Origin: Acidobacteriota bacterium
GTDB lineage: Bacteria; Acidobacteriota; Blastocatellia; RBC074
Assembly: GCA_016710075.1 (NCBI GenBank)
Contig: JADJLO010000007.1
Location: 1 to 64,000 of the forward strand
Length of the DNA: 64,000 bases
Direction: 5' to 3'
A model generated the notes under the pieces. That model worked only from the letters and a program-made list of their open reading frames with translations. It was not told the origin of the DNA and did not search any database. Position 1 is the first letter of the stretch, and each line of letters opens with the position of its first letter. Shown here piece after piece: positions 31,161 to 41,473 of this stretch. The position numbers and the translations under genes were made by a program.

Positions 31161-32373
31161 TGATTTTCTCGGCGATCATTTTATCGATAGATAGTTGATC
31201 GATGTTGAGGAGATTGCGAAGGACAAGGCTGGTGTGTTGTCCGATCATTGGAGCGGGCATCTCGTTTCGGCTTGGAGTCAATGAGAACTTGACCGGAGCG
31301 CCAGTGACTTTGTAAGGTCCGGCTTTCGGATGCACCAGTGTCGGGAACAGCTCGCGAACGGCCGATTGAGGGTCTTCGATGACCTCCGTGAAATTTCTGA
31401 CGAGTGAGCAAGGAATCCCCGCTGAATGCAGTTTTTCGATCCAGTAGGCGGCAGGCTGTTCGCGAAAGATGGCTGCGATCATCGGCTCAAGAATCTTCCT
31501 GTTTCTGACGCGATCGGCATTGGTGGCGTAATCCGTATGGGATTCGAGATCGGGTCGTTCGATAATTTCGCAGAAGGCGGACCAGAGTTTTTCACTTCCA
31601 ATCGCAATCGAGAAGCTTCTGTCCTTGCCGTCAAAGACGCGGTAAGGAACGATTGTCGCAAATGCCGTTCCCATCGGTTTCGGATCGATACCTGAGCCAA
31701 GGAAGTTCATGAAGTTCGAACTCATTGCCGAGATGAGGGCATCGTACATCGAGACATCAACGAATTGTCCCATCCCCGTCTGATCGCGATACCTGAGCGC
31801 CGATAGGATTCCGATGACGGCAAACATTCCGGCCGTGACGTCAGCCACGGAGTATCCGCTGCGCACCTGCTCGCCGGATTCAGTTCCGGTCATGCTGACG
31901 AGTCCGCTGGAGCATTGAACTACCAGATCCATGGCCGCTTCGTTGCGTGATGGCCCATCCTGGCCATATCCCGATATCGAGCAATAAACGAGGCCGGGGT
32001 GTATCTCGCGGACCGCATTGTAGCCGAGGCCCAAACGATCCAGAGTCCCGGGGCGGAAGTTCTCAATCAGGACGTCCATCTTTTCGATCAGCTTTAAACA
32101 CAGATCGATTCCTTCACGCCGTTTGAGATCGATCGAGATGCCGTATTTGCCGCGATTGAGGCCTAAAAAGTAAGACGAATCGTCCCCGGTAAATGGCGGT
32201 CCCCAGCCGCGACCCATATCACCGCCCTGAGGCGACTCCAGTTTGTAAACATCGGCTCCGAACTCGGCCAGCACCAGTGTGCAGTACGGCCCGGCAAGGG
32301 CGTGTGAGAAGTCGAGCACACGAATCCCTTTGAGGGCTGCGGCCGTTTCATCAGCAATATCATCGTCTCGCAT
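31144..32373 (-). CDS. CaiB/BaiF family (class III) CoA transferase
   Basis: A 409-residue formyl-CoA transferase-like enzyme that moves CoA between carboxylic acids through an enzyme-bound anhydride. Seen: R-V-L-D-F-S-H-A-L-A-G-P-Y near the N-terminus, the conserved N-R-G-K block, and catalytic Asp in A-A-M-D-L-V-V-Q (about residue 152). GAGG lies 6-7 bases before the ATG. The last residues are encoded in the right arm of the adjacent heptamer array. The substrate is unknown; nearby reductase and molybdoenzyme genes would fit catabolism of an organic acid, but they are on different transcripts. Confidence 0.92.
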   Translation of the reverse strand: MRDDDIADETAAALKGIRVLDFSHALAGPYCTLVLAEFGADVYKLESPQGGDMGRGWGPPFTGDDSSYFLGLNRGKYGISIDLKRREGIDLCLKLIEKMDVLIENFRPGTLDRLGLGYNAVREIHPGLVYCSISGYGQDGPSRNEAAMDLVVQCSSGLVSMTGTESGEQVRSGYSVADVTAGMFAVIGILSALRYRDQTGMGQFVDVSMYDALISAMSSNFMNFLGSGIDPKPMGTAFATIVPYRVFDGKDRSFSIAIGSEKLWSAFCEIIERPDLESHTDYATNADRVRNRKILEPMIAAIFREQPAAYWIEKLHSAGIPCSLVRNFTEVIEDPQSAVRELFPTLVHPKAGPYKVTGAPVKFSLTPSRNEMPAPMIGQHTSLVLRNLLNIDQLSIDKMIAEKIILNAE

Positions 32374-32464
32374 CTATATCCTCTTGATTAGCGGAATTCG
32401 TTAGCGGAATCCTCGCTCCATCTCGTTTGATCATTCTGCAATTCCTGACAATCGTGCATCGAAT

Positions 32465-32482
32465 GAATTCGCCAACAGTATC
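32465..32482. repeat. Half copy of the EcoRI-centred palindrome
   Basis: GAATTCGCCAACAGTATC matches the right half of the 32-bp palindrome at 52442; the left half is degenerate. It lies in the gap between the CoA transferase and small secreted protein genes, which otherwise shows nothing. Confidence 0.6.
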
Positions 32483-32597
32483 AGTCATTGATAAATAGTT
32501 TGCATTAAATCCAGGTTTGGATAAAACTGCGCGCAGGTAACAATCCATCAAAGCTGAAACTATCAGCCAAAGTTCATTAACAAACAATAGGAGGAAT

Positions 32598-33023
32598 ATG
32601 AGAAGACAACTCTCCAGTCTGTTTATCGCTTTAGGTTTTGTGATTGCCATGGTTGTGACGACTTCAGCGGTTCCATTCGCCATGAGGATCAAAGCGGACG
32701 TTCCGTTCGATTTTTATGTCGGTAAAAAGCTGTTTCCCAAGGGCGATTACATCATCGAGTCGGTCAACGATGCCGGGACAATGGTGATTCGCAGCGCTAA
32801 GAAAGGCAAGGCCAGGAACTTCACAGTCATCAAGTCCAAGATGACCGACAAGCCGAAATCAAAACTGGTCTTCCACCGTTATGGAGATCAGTATTTTCTT
32901 GCGAGGATCTGGGATGGGTCGAGCGACACCGTCCTCAAGCTCGATAAGTCGAGTCTCGAAAAGAAAGCGGCCAAGGCTGCCAAGAAGGAGAATCCGGACG
33001 AAGTCCCGGTGAATGACAAGTAA
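32598..33023 (+). CDS. Small secreted protein of an acidobacterial family, function unknown
   Basis: A 141-residue protein with a Sec signal peptide (1-24). The mature start reads I-K-A-D-V-P-F-D-F-Y-V-G-K-K-L-F-P-K-G-D-Y, a pattern (K-A-x-I/V-P-F-D-F-x-V-G-x-K-x-x-P-x-G-x-Y) I associate with small secreted acidobacterial proteins. The rest is predicted beta strand, followed by a Lys/Ala-rich charged tail. AGGAGG lies 3 bases before the ATG, a strong ribosome site. No catalytic motif is visible. A MITE-like element begins about 65 bases after the stop. Confidence 0.75.
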   Translation: MRRQLSSLFIALGFVIAMVVTTSAVPFAMRIKADVPFDFYVGKKLFPKGDYIIESVNDAGTMVIRSAKKGKARNFTVIKSKMTDKPKSKLVFHRYGDQYFLARIWDGSSDTVLKLDKSSLEKKAAKAAKKENPDEVPVNDK

Positions 33024-33086
33024 TTGGATTTTCTGACGACTTCGAGGAGAAGGCTGCTTTGGGCAGCCTTCTCCTGCCGCCGGGGG

Positions 33087-33411
33087 AGTATTTCGGTTTG
33101 ACACGTTCTTTTAAAGCATCAAACAGCCGGCGAAGCCGGCGACAGCAGCCTGTAGCCAGGGTGGAGCGAGGCGAAGCCGAGCGGAACCCTGGCCTGATCG
33201 AAAATAGAACTCAAGCCCACGAAGTGAGCGGCAGATTAAGGCCAAAAGTTTAGCGGCTGTTTTCTGTCGCCCGTTTCACGGGCTCGGAATGATGTTGATT
33301 ACGAAACCCAGGGTTCGCTCGGTCCTTCACCCTGGGCTACTGTCTGCCACCCGCTTCGCCGGTTGTGGGCTAGTCAAATCAAAATAAAGAATATTCCGTG
33401 CGTAACATCAG
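33087..33411 (+). mobile_element. MITE-like composite palindromic element, copy A
   Basis: About 325 bp matching, in opposite orientation, the element at 62844-63207. It starts near GTATTTCGGTTTGACACG and ends AATATTCCGTGCGTAACATC. Inside are several palindromes: CAGCCGGCGAAGCCGGCG, the CAGGGT.../...ACCCTGG pair, and CCCGTTTCACGGGC. The left end lacks the GTTACGCA terminus, so this copy appears truncated or decayed there. It has no coding capacity, so any movement would need a transposase in trans. Confidence 0.75.
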
Positions 33412-33760
33412 TCATTAAAAGAAGATTCGACTGGAAGCCGGAGAGCGCCTGACAATTACTCTCTGATCAATCGCCAAACTTCTGCTTGTGGGATCATCCG
33501 TCAGTTTAATTTCTGCTTGCAGCCAAAGGCAGCCGAAGCAGATGCTTGTTGTAGGTGAGGTAAATCCGCTATTCCCACTTAATCCATCAAATACTAAAGA
33601 CCAGGGGCTGAGGAGTTACGAAGAAATTTGCCAACAGCTTTGCCAACAAGTCTGATAGATAGGATAATCGGGGTCTGCTCACATGAGCCGCGGCCGGAAC
33701 AGGCAGGCGGGTGCTTTTCGAATAATCAACAATTTCAAAAATCCCGGAGGTGCTTTTTTT
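33412..33760. other. 349-bp gap with no recognised feature except a ribosome site
   Basis: No convincing gene, hairpin or repeat was seen between MITE copy A and the S9 peptidase start. Only CGGAGG at 33745-33750, the ribosome site of the peptidase gene, stands out. Confidence 0.6.
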
Positions 33761-36730
33761 ATGACAAAGCGCAGATTGATTCTTTTTGTGATGGCATTGG
33801 CCATTGCCTTTTCGCCGTCGGTTCCATATTCGGTGAAGGGGCAGAGTGCGCAGCCGGCTCAGGCCGCGCAAACACAGCAGGCTCAAAAGCCTGTCGAACT
33901 GCCCGACATCCTCGCCTGGAAGCGAATTTCAGCGCCGACGGTTTCAAATGACGGGGAGTTTTTCGCATACAAGATCGTGCCGAACGAAGGCGATGGCGAA
34001 GTGGTCGTCCGGCGCGTCGGCGACGGCAGGAATGGAAATTCCCGGTTGGTGAATCGGCGGGGTTCGGCGGCGGGCCGGGCTTTGGCGACGGGGCCGGATC
34101 GCGAGAGCTGGCATTCTCTGAAGATTCGAAATGGTTCGCCTTTACCATTTATCCGGGATTCAAGGAAGCGAAGCGACTGAAGAAAGAGCGCAAGCCGCTG
34201 CAGAACAAGATCGTGCTGCTCAATCTTTCAACCGAGAAGAAGACCGAGTTTGAAAAGGTTCGCCGGTTCTCTTTCTCAGGCGAGAATCCAAACTGGGTTG
34301 CACTGCACAGATACGGCGCGGACGCCCCGGCAGGGCCGCCGGCCGGAGCTTCATCTCCAGCGGCTCCTGGCGGCGCAACTCCTCCCGAGAGGCCAACCGG
34401 GTCCGACCTGCTACTCTATGAACTCTCGACCGGCAACCAGTTGAACGTCGGCAACGTGGCCGATTTCGCTTTCGACAAGAAAGGCAACTGGTGCGCGTGG
34501 ACGATCGACGCTTCCGACAAGGCCGGCAACGGAGTCAGGCGAGAAATATGAACACCGGCGCGCTGCTGCCGCTCGACAGCGACAAGGCTGTTTACAGAGG
34601 TCTGCGATGGACTGAGAAGGGTGAAGGACTCGCGGCCGTCAAAGGAATCGAAGACAAAGGCTACGAAGACAAGCTCTACAGCGTGGTCGGTTTCAATTTT
34701 ACATCGGGAACCCTCAGAAAGCCGCCTACGATCCCAGGGACGACAACTCTTTCCCGGCGGGAATGACTATCAGCCGAATCGCGCTCCGATCTGGAATGAC
34801 GATATGAGCGCGCTGGTCTTCGGCATTCACGATGTGAAGAAAAAGAAGGACGAGAAGAAGCCTGCAGGCAGGCCCGATGCAGCAGCAAGAGAGGGCGATG
34901 CCGCCATGGCTCGCAGGAACGATGACGAACCGGAAAAACCGGATCTCGTATTGTGGCACTGGAAGGACAAGCGTCTGCAGGCTCAGCAGCAGGTGGAGGA
35001 GAGCCGAGACAAGAATTTCAGCTACCTTGCAACTTTTCGCGTTGCTGAAAGAAATTCATCCGTCTGGCGGATGAAGATCTGCGAACTGTCACGCCTGCGC
35101 CGAAGCACCGCTGGGCCGTTGGCACGGACTCGCGCGAATACGACCTCATGGGCACTCTCGACGGGCGCCGCTACCAGGATGTCTACGTGGTCGATATGCA
35201 GACGGGCGCGCGCAAGCCGGCGCTGAAAAAATCGCGCTGGACTTTTGATGCATCGCCGGACGGCACGCATCTGCTCTATTACGATGACGGCCAGTTCATG
35301 ACGCTCGACATGGCTTCAGGTCAGTCATTCAACATCACGAAGAACATACAGTCGAATTTCTACGACGAAGACGACGATCACAACAACCTCAAGCCTCCCG
35401 CGCGTCCGATTGGATGGACGAAGGATGGCGCATCCGTGCTTCTCTCGGACCATTGGGACATCTGGAACGTGCCGGTTCACGGCGGTAACGCGGTGAATCT
35501 GACGCAGAACGGCAAACGCGACAAAATTCGTTATCAGAGTCGTTACAGGCTCGATCCCGAAGAGAAGGGAATCGACCTGTCGAAGCCGAATTACCTGCGG
35601 GCTTATGGCGAGTGGACGAAGAAGGCGGGCATCGCCCGTCTTGAAGGCGGCAAACCCGGTCCGAAGATGCTTACGTGGCAGGACGCCGGCTTCGGCGCTT
35701 TGATCAAAGCCGAGAAGGCAGAGAAATATTTCTTCACACGCGAGACCTACAAGGATTCGCCCGATTATTACGTCGCCGATGCAATGCTTGGCGGCGCCGG
35801 CAAGATCTCGGATGTCAATCCGCAGCAGAAGAATTTTCTCTGGTCTTCCGGATCCAGACTGATCGATTACACCAGCGCCAAGGGAGACAAGCTGCAGGGA
35901 GCCCTCTTCCTGCCTGCCAACTACCAACCGGGCAAGAGCTATCCAACCGTAGTCTACATCTACGAAAAGCTCTCACAGGGTCTCAATAACTACGCGATGC
36001 CGTCCTACAACGGCTTCAATAAATCGGTATACACCAGCAACGGTTATGCCGTGCTCATGCCCGACATCACATACAAGATCAACGATCCCGGGATGTCGGC
36101 CGTCTGGTGCATCCTGCCGGCACTCAAGGCCGCAATTGAAACGGGTGTTGTAGACAAGGATCACGTGGCTCTTCACGGTCATTCGTGGGGAGGCTACCAG
36201 ACCGCGTTTATGGTCACTCAGACCGATGCCTTCAGGGCTGCGATAGCGGGCGCTCCGCTGACCGATATGATCTCGATGTACAACCTGATCTACTGGAACA
36301 CCGGCAGCGGTAACATAGGCATCTTTGAAAGCAGTCAGGGTCGCTTTACCGGCAGCCCCGTTGAGATCACCGATTCGTACATCCGCAACTCGCCGGTCTT
36401 TCATCACAAGAATGTCACTACGCCGCTGATGATCCTTCACAACGACAAGGACGGCGCGGTCGACTTCACACAGGGCATCGAATACTACAACCAGCTCAGA
36501 AGACTTCGAAGCCCGTGGTCATGCTGCAGTACAAAGGCGAAAACCATGGCCTTCGCGTACCCGCAAACATGAAGGATTACACCATCAGGATGAAGGAATT
36601 CCTCGATCATCACCTGATGGGCAAACCTGCGCCGAAATGGCTGACTGACGGCGTCCCTCTGCTTAAGCTCAAAGACCATCTGGAGGAGCGATCTAAAGAC
36701 AAACCGGATCCGGTCGCTCCGCTCAAGTAG
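33761..36730 (+). CDS. Secreted S9 family prolyl oligopeptidase-type peptidase (six frame breaks)
   Basis: A 991-residue S9 peptidase once six single missing bases are restored: near 34027, 34535, 34719, 34774, 35050 and 36510, most in short A or C runs. Restored joins read smoothly, for example K-A-A-Y-D-P-R-D-D-N-S-F-P-A-G-M-T-I-S-P. It has a Sec signal peptide, an N-terminal beta-propeller, and a C-terminal alpha/beta hydrolase with nucleophile G-H-S-W-G-G, an Asp in N-D-K-D-G-A-V-D-F and His in G-E-N-H-G-L. It would cut peptides outside the cytoplasm. GGAGG lies 10 bases before the ATG. The restored length is a multiple of three and the active site is intact, so sequencing error is more likely than a pseudogene. 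Confidence 0.85.
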
Positions 36731-36751
36731 GAAGATTACGAAATACACGCA

Positions 36752-36806
36752 AAAAACGGAACAGACGGAATCATCACAGGAAGATGATTCCGTCTGTTCC
36801 GTTTTT
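36752..36806. terminator. Terminator hairpin with 24-bp perfect arms after the S9 gene (nonamer family)
   Basis: Arms 36752-36775 and 36783-36806 are perfect complements with a 7-base loop, and a T-run ends the right arm. Flanking GATTACG (36734) and CGTAATC (36808) extend the symmetry. The motif AACGGAACAGACGGAA ties it to the GAAACAAAC-type repeat family. It lies between convergent genes. Confidence 0.85.
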
Positions 36807-36862
36807 ACGTAATCCTCTCTTCCGTCAATTTTTATATAATGCCCCAGCAACTGCGCCTGCGA

Positions 36863-37183
36863 TTATTCCCAGCCGATGCCGCTTAATATGATTGCCCAGG
36901 CCACGATGTAGCTGAAGTTGTTGAAGAGGAGGTGAGCAAAGATCCATGTGGGAAAGTTGATGAGGATTCCTGCATATAACCCATAGGTTGCTCCGCCCTT
37001 CCAACCCTGGCTGAAGCTGCTCTTGACCTTGTCATAAACCCAGACGAAGACCAGAGCCGCGACAAAATTGGCGACTGTCAGCCAAAGCATCGATGAGTCC
37101 TGCCGGAAGAGGCTCATGTGTTTGGAATAGACCGGCCCCTCCAGGAGAAAGCCGTTTACAACTAAATCATAAATGGTACCCAC
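36863..37183 (-). CDS. Small membrane protein, function unknown; start codon disturbed
   Basis: 106 residues from the GTG at 37183, with three hydrophobic segments. The coding pattern continues upstream as N-L-K-K-F-I-I-A-V-L-A-T-G-V, a further membrane segment, but meets TAG at 37226-37228. A good ribosome site (GGAGG, 37234-37238) lies just before this. Removing one A from ACATAGAATCTC would place an ATG at exactly the right distance. So the true protein is probably about 120 residues with four helices, and an extra base hides its start. No family was recognised. Confidence 0.6.
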   Translation of the reverse strand: MGTIYDLVVNGFLLEGPVYSKHMSLFRQDSSMLWLTVANFVAALVFVWVYDKVKSSFSQGWKGGATYGLYAGILINFPTWIFAHLLFNNFSYIVAWAIILSGIGWE

Positions 37184-37454
37184 AACACCTGTTGCCAGGA
37201 CTGCAATGATGAACTTCTTGAGATTCTATGTTTCCTCCGATTTTGATTATTTTTTGGGATTGAAACTGCTGCTGCTACTTCAGAAAAAGTGCGGACAACG
37301 TTATACAGCTTCTTCGCAGATGCCCGTTAAAATCTGGACATCCACGTCCATCCCGGAGGAGGAAAATAAAAATAATAATTCCATGAAATGATGATGGCGT
37401 AATGATAACGGTTTTATCGGAACCTGCAAGGATTTTAAGAGCGCGAGGCCTTTG

Positions 37455-38135
37455 TTAAATCCTTCGTCCGAAGACGTCTTTCAGGATGCTTGTGACGCGT
37501 GCAGCCGGGTTCTTGCGGATCTTCTTCTCTTCCTCGCCGACCATATAGAACAAACCGTCGAGAGACTTGTTGACGACATATCCGTCGATATCGAGCGACT
37601 GGGATTTGGCGAAGGGAATGGCCTGGAGCTGGCCGATGAGGTCCTTGTATCTGCGTGTTGCGCCGGCATCGTTCATCGACTTTTCGATGATGGGGCGGAA
37701 TGCGGATGTGAGCCGCGATGAAGTTCTGGCCTTGAAGTACTCAGTCGCGGCGGTGTCTCCGCCGGTGAGAATGCGGCGCGCATCGTCGAAGGTCATCTCT
37801 TTGATCGCGCTGACAAAGATCTGGCGAGCCTGCGGAGCGGCTTTTTCCGCGGCGCGATTCATGCTCATCACGAATTCATCGACGAGTGCGCCCTGACCGA
37901 CTGCACGCAGTCCCTTGCCCAGCGTGTCGAGCTGTTTTGGCAGCAGTATCTTGATCGCGGCGTTTTTGAAGAATCCGTCGACAACTCCTGTGAGCTTGAC
38001 CGCGTTTCCGGTGCCTATCTGCAGAGCTTCTTTCAAGCCGGCGACGATCTTGTCATTGCCGAGGCCGCCGAATTGAGCGACGGACGTAAGGTTGATTAAA
38101 AGCGCAAGACTCAGCGCGATGCTTTGCAATTGCAT
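37455..38135 (-). CDS. DUF4197 family secreted protein
   Basis: 226 residues: signal peptide (1-21), then a largely helical domain with the DUF4197 pattern G-L-K-E-A-L-Q-I-G-T-G-N-A-V, K-I-L-L-P near residue 65, M-N-R-A-A-E-K-A-A-P-Q-A, and a C-terminal G-E-E-E-K-K-I-R-K-N-P-A-A-R-V-T. The family has no known function. The ATG at 38135 follows GAGGAGGGG; the frame is open to 38264, but that stretch precedes the ribosome site. The gene is divergent from the VOC gene. Confidence 0.87.
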   Translation of the reverse strand: MQLQSIALSLALLINLTSVAQFGGLGNDKIVAGLKEALQIGTGNAVKLTGVVDGFFKNAAIKILLPKQLDTLGKGLRAVGQGALVDEFVMSMNRAAEKAAPQARQIFVSAIKEMTFDDARRILTGGDTAATEYFKARTSSRLTSAFRPIIEKSMNDAGATRRYKDLIGQLQAIPFAKSQSLDIDGYVVNKSLDGLFYMVGEEEKKIRKNPAARVTSILKDVFGRRI

Positions 38136-38246
38136 GACTCCCCTCCTCATAATGCGATAAATATACCGAGATGAATGATAGCTCACTCTTGAGCCAATGT
38201 GGATGAGATGTCCCCATAAAACGCGGTCTTCGGACAGGAGGCAATG

Positions 38247-39136
38247 ATGAAGCAATCGTTTCAAATAAATGGAATAACCCTGATCATCGCTGTTTTGTTT
38301 GTCGGCATGTTTTCACTGTTTTTGACGATTCCCGGGCTGACGCAATCCAGGGGTGATGCGGCTCCGGTGACATTCCACCACGTTCACCTGAATTCGACCG
38401 ACCCGGCGGCAGCGATCAGTTTCTACACTTCCACATTCGATATGACCAGAAAGGCGGCTCTCGCCGGCTGGGATGGAGTTCAGAGTGAAAACATGTATCT
38501 TCTCTTCAACAAGGCAGGCAGGTCTCCGGTCACCGAGCCTCTCAGCGCCATCTGGCATTTTGGATGGGGCAGCACGGCGATGGAGCCGGATTACCGGAAA
38601 CATCTGGCGAATGGGGTCTCTTTCAAAACGCCGATGACGAGGCTCAACTCATCGCTTCAGTTCGCTTATATGAACGCCCCGGATGGAGCTTTAGTCGAGA
38701 TCAATACATCGAATACCAACGCCTTCATCCACGTTCACCTTTACAGCGATGCTCCGCTGTGCGCCGCGGACTGGTATGTCAAAAATCTGGGGGCAACAAG
38801 CCGGGCGCAGCAGCGCACGGGGCCATGTGAAGTTCCATTCGCCGCCCCAAGCGAGCCGCTGGGAGTCATCAGGTCGCCAGTCGCGACCGTCAGGTTCGGA
38901 GATGTCAGCCTGATCATCTATCCGAAGCAGCGCCCGGCAAACTCGTCAGTCCGCGAGGCCACGTCGTCGATCACATAGCGCTCAGCGTTCAGGATTTGAA
39001 AGCAGTTCTGGACAGGTTGAAAAAATCGGGAGTGAGAGTGCTTGAAAATCCCCGTAAATTCGGCAGGAGCACTCAGATGTCTGCAATGATTGAAGGGCCG
39101 GATTCAATTGCCATCGAGCTGGTCGAGAAGCCTTGA
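38247..39136 (+). CDS. VOC (glyoxalase/bleomycin-resistance) family secreted protein (one frame break)
   Basis: 296 residues if one missing base near 38930-38936 is restored. It has an N-terminal hydrophobic signal or anchor (8-28). The VOC domain begins T-F-H-H-V-H-L-N-S-T-D-P-A-A-A-I-S-F-Y and has a second half H-V-H-L-Y-S-D-A-P-L-C-A-A-D-W-Y. After the break the frame continues R-G-H-V-V-D-H-I-A-L-S-V-Q-D-L-K-A-V-L-D-R-L and ends A-I-E-L-V-E-K-P, a proper VOC C-terminus. Metal-dependent isomerase, dioxygenase or resistance functions are all possible. AGGAGG lies just before the ATG. The 260 bases after the gene hold no recognised feature. Confidence 0.8.
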
Positions 39137-39396
39137 TAATACGATTTCCTGAATCTCAAGCGGAGCGCATGGTTAAAGTCGCATTTCATCGCCAAGCGCC
39201 AAGGGGCGAACATCGCAAAAGGCAATTGAGGGATTTTTAATTGTCCGGACATTTAGAAATAGCCATTCAGGCTTTTGATTTTGGCGTTCCTGGCACTCTA
39301 TGGCCATTTCGCCGGATTATTTTCCCGTTAAATCATCAGTGCATTCGAAATCCAAGTTAAAGCGAGCTCAATTACGTGATTGCGCTCTTTGAATGG

Positions 39397-39960
39397 CTAT
39401 TTTGATGTTTCAGCATCCATCTTAGTGAACCATGGATTGCCGAAATTCTTGTATGGGCCGCCGTCGATGGAGATCTGAACCTGCAGGCGGTAATTGGCCG
39501 GTGAGAGCATCAACGTTTTACCTTTGAGCTTGACGGTTTTGCCGTCTTTTTTGATCGGTTCGGTCTCCCAGAAGATTGTGTAATAGCCGCCGAGGTCGCC
39601 GCCGATAGGGCCGGTTTTTTTGATCGATAATCCAAACAGAGCCGATTCGGTACGCGTCACGATTCTGTCCTTCTCGTTGTACTCTGTGAGTGCGCGGCCT
39701 TTGAAGGGGCCCGCCGGACCATCGCCCTCGATCAAGCTTTCATAAGTCGACCCTTTTGCCTGTTTTTTGTAAGTCTCCCTGCCCTTGAACTTTCCTGCCG
39801 GGCCCAGCGGAGATTCCGGGACATTCCATTCAAAAGACCATGCGCCGATGAAGTAGTCCATGTTCGGAGGCGGCATTGGATCAGTCGGCTCAGTCGGCCG
39901 GTGGGGCTGCTGCGGATTCTGGAAGAAGAGCAAGACTAAGAGAATAAGTGTGTGAGTCAT
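39397..39960 (-). CDS. Secreted DUF1579-like protein
   Basis: 187 residues: a short signal peptide (1-14), a Pro-rich linker (P-Q-Q-P-H-R-P-T-E-P-T-D-P), then a beta-rich domain with F-I-G-A-W-S-F-E-W-N-V, G-R-E-T-Y and R-I-V-T-R-T-E-S. This resembles DUF1579-type lipocalin-like domains; the function is unknown. The start at 39960 is chosen by the signal peptide, as no strong ribosome site is seen. It follows the second monooxygenase-like gene by 58 bp on the same strand and may be the last gene of that operon. Confidence 0.65.
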   Translation of the reverse strand: MTHTLILLVLLFFQNPQQPHRPTEPTDPMPPPNMDYFIGAWSFEWNVPESPLGPAGKFKGRETYKKQAKGSTYESLIEGDGPAGPFKGRALTEYNEKDRIVTRTESALFGLSIKKTGPIGGDLGGYYTIFWETEPIKKDGKTVKLKGKTLMLSPANYRLQVQISIDGGPYKNFGNPWFTKMDAETSK

Positions 39961-40018
39961 AACTGTTGTGGTTGAAGGATCGACAAAGCTGCGCTTGCGG
40001 CGCAGCTTTTCGAATGAG

Positions 40019-41451
40019 TTACTTGATGGCAGTCTGCGGCGGCGCCGGTTTGTTGAGAATCTTGCTGTCGACGGTGTACTCGAACCAGGGGATGAACATC
40101 TCGTCCCAGCTCTGCTCGCTCCAGAAGACTTCCTTGTTCGGCGCAGGGTTGTAGCGGTTTTTGATCGAGTTGTCATAATGGGCAACGGCGATCATCCTGC
40201 TGCCGGCAGGGATCTTCATCGGCTCCGCCAGTTCATAATGAAGCTGCCAGTTGAAGTCGAACTTCGGCACATCGAGCAGCACCTGTTGTCGCCCGTCCGG
40301 CCAGATCAGCGTGTATTTGATGTCCTTGCCTCGCAGGTGCATATGAGGCGCAAAGGCGTAAAGCGTGATCGCTTCCTTGAGTGTCACCTCGCCGGAAATC
40401 TCCCAGTTGTCGACGTTGGGAGGTATGTTCGTGATTCTGCCGCGAATTTTGACCTCTTTGCCGTTGATCATTCTGGTTTCGCTGAGTTCCTTGCCGCCGA
40501 TGAAGATCGTATCGGACACGCCTTTGGTCAGGACCTCATAAGTCACCGGCTTTTGGCGAACCAGAGCCCCAGCCTCGACCTGTCTTTTCAACGCGGCCGC
40601 TTGGCTGGTAATACATGTTGAACTGGACGTACATCCCCGGGAGGATTCTTTTGCAGTGCCCGGATAATGGGATTCGAATCCTTGCCGGGTGCCTGGCCGA
40701 CCAGTTTGAAAGCGCCGGCGCGAGTGAATGAATCCTGACTGAGGAAGACTTCGCGTGAACCGCCTTCGCTCAGGCCACCTGTCTCTCTGGCCGACTGGCT
40801 GTTAAGTGCGGCTGATGCTGCTCCGTCGCGAACGGCTTTGCCGTCGACGACTTTCGTCCCTTCCGGCAATCTGACCACATTGGCAATCGAGTGATGAACC
40901 ACTGCTGGATTGCCCGGCCGTAGTTCGACCTTTTCCACCCAGCGTTCTTCATTGAACGGCACCGGGACGTAGAAGTTCTGCATCGGCAGTTCGCCTTCGG
41001 CCGGGACCTCGAAATCGATCGGCATCTCGATAACCAGATCGGGTTCGCCGAACGTCCAGCCAGGCGTGAACTTCGGCATCGCCGGCAGATCCTTGTCGTC
41101 TCCTTCGGCGCGCCCGCATCAACCCCAGGCGACGATGGTCTCGATCTCTTTCTGAGTCAGTCGCCGGTCGTTGCCGAATTTCAGCGTGGATTTATGCGGA
41201 TCGGCAAACCATGGCGGCATGGTGCGCTCAGCTACTTCTTCGCGGATGGCTTTGCTCCATGGGCGGACCTCCTGGTATGAGGTCAGGGGCATCGGAGCCA
41301 CCTCGCCCGGGCGATGGCAGATCGAGCACTTGTTGAAGATGATCGGTGCAACATCCCTGGTAAATGTGACCCCGGCAGCCTGATTTCTCTTTGCGACCAA
41401 CGTCACGACCGCAACCAGCGAAACCAGCAGAATGATGGACAATCGTTTCAT
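40019..41451 (-). CDS. Cytochrome c / copper type II monooxygenase-like protein, copy 2 (five frame breaks)
   Basis: About 477 residues when five one-base errors are corrected: an extra base at 41123-41126, a missing one near 41107, an extra one at 40635-40638, and missing ones near 40585 and 40551. It has a signal peptide, a monoheme site C-S-I-C-H with M-P-P-W-F-A-D, then a domain with V-V-H-H-S-I and P-H-M-H-L-R-G-K-D, the H-x-H pattern of copper type II ascorbate-dependent monooxygenases. It is a paralogue of the intact gene 22 bp upstream. AAGGAG lies 8 bases before the ATG. Every correction is in or next to a homopolymer and restores a family-like sequence (M-Y-V-Q-F-N-M-Y-Y-Q-P-S-G), so sequencing error is likely. 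Confidence 0.8.
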
Positions 41452-41473
41452 GGGAATTTCTCCTTGTTCCGAA

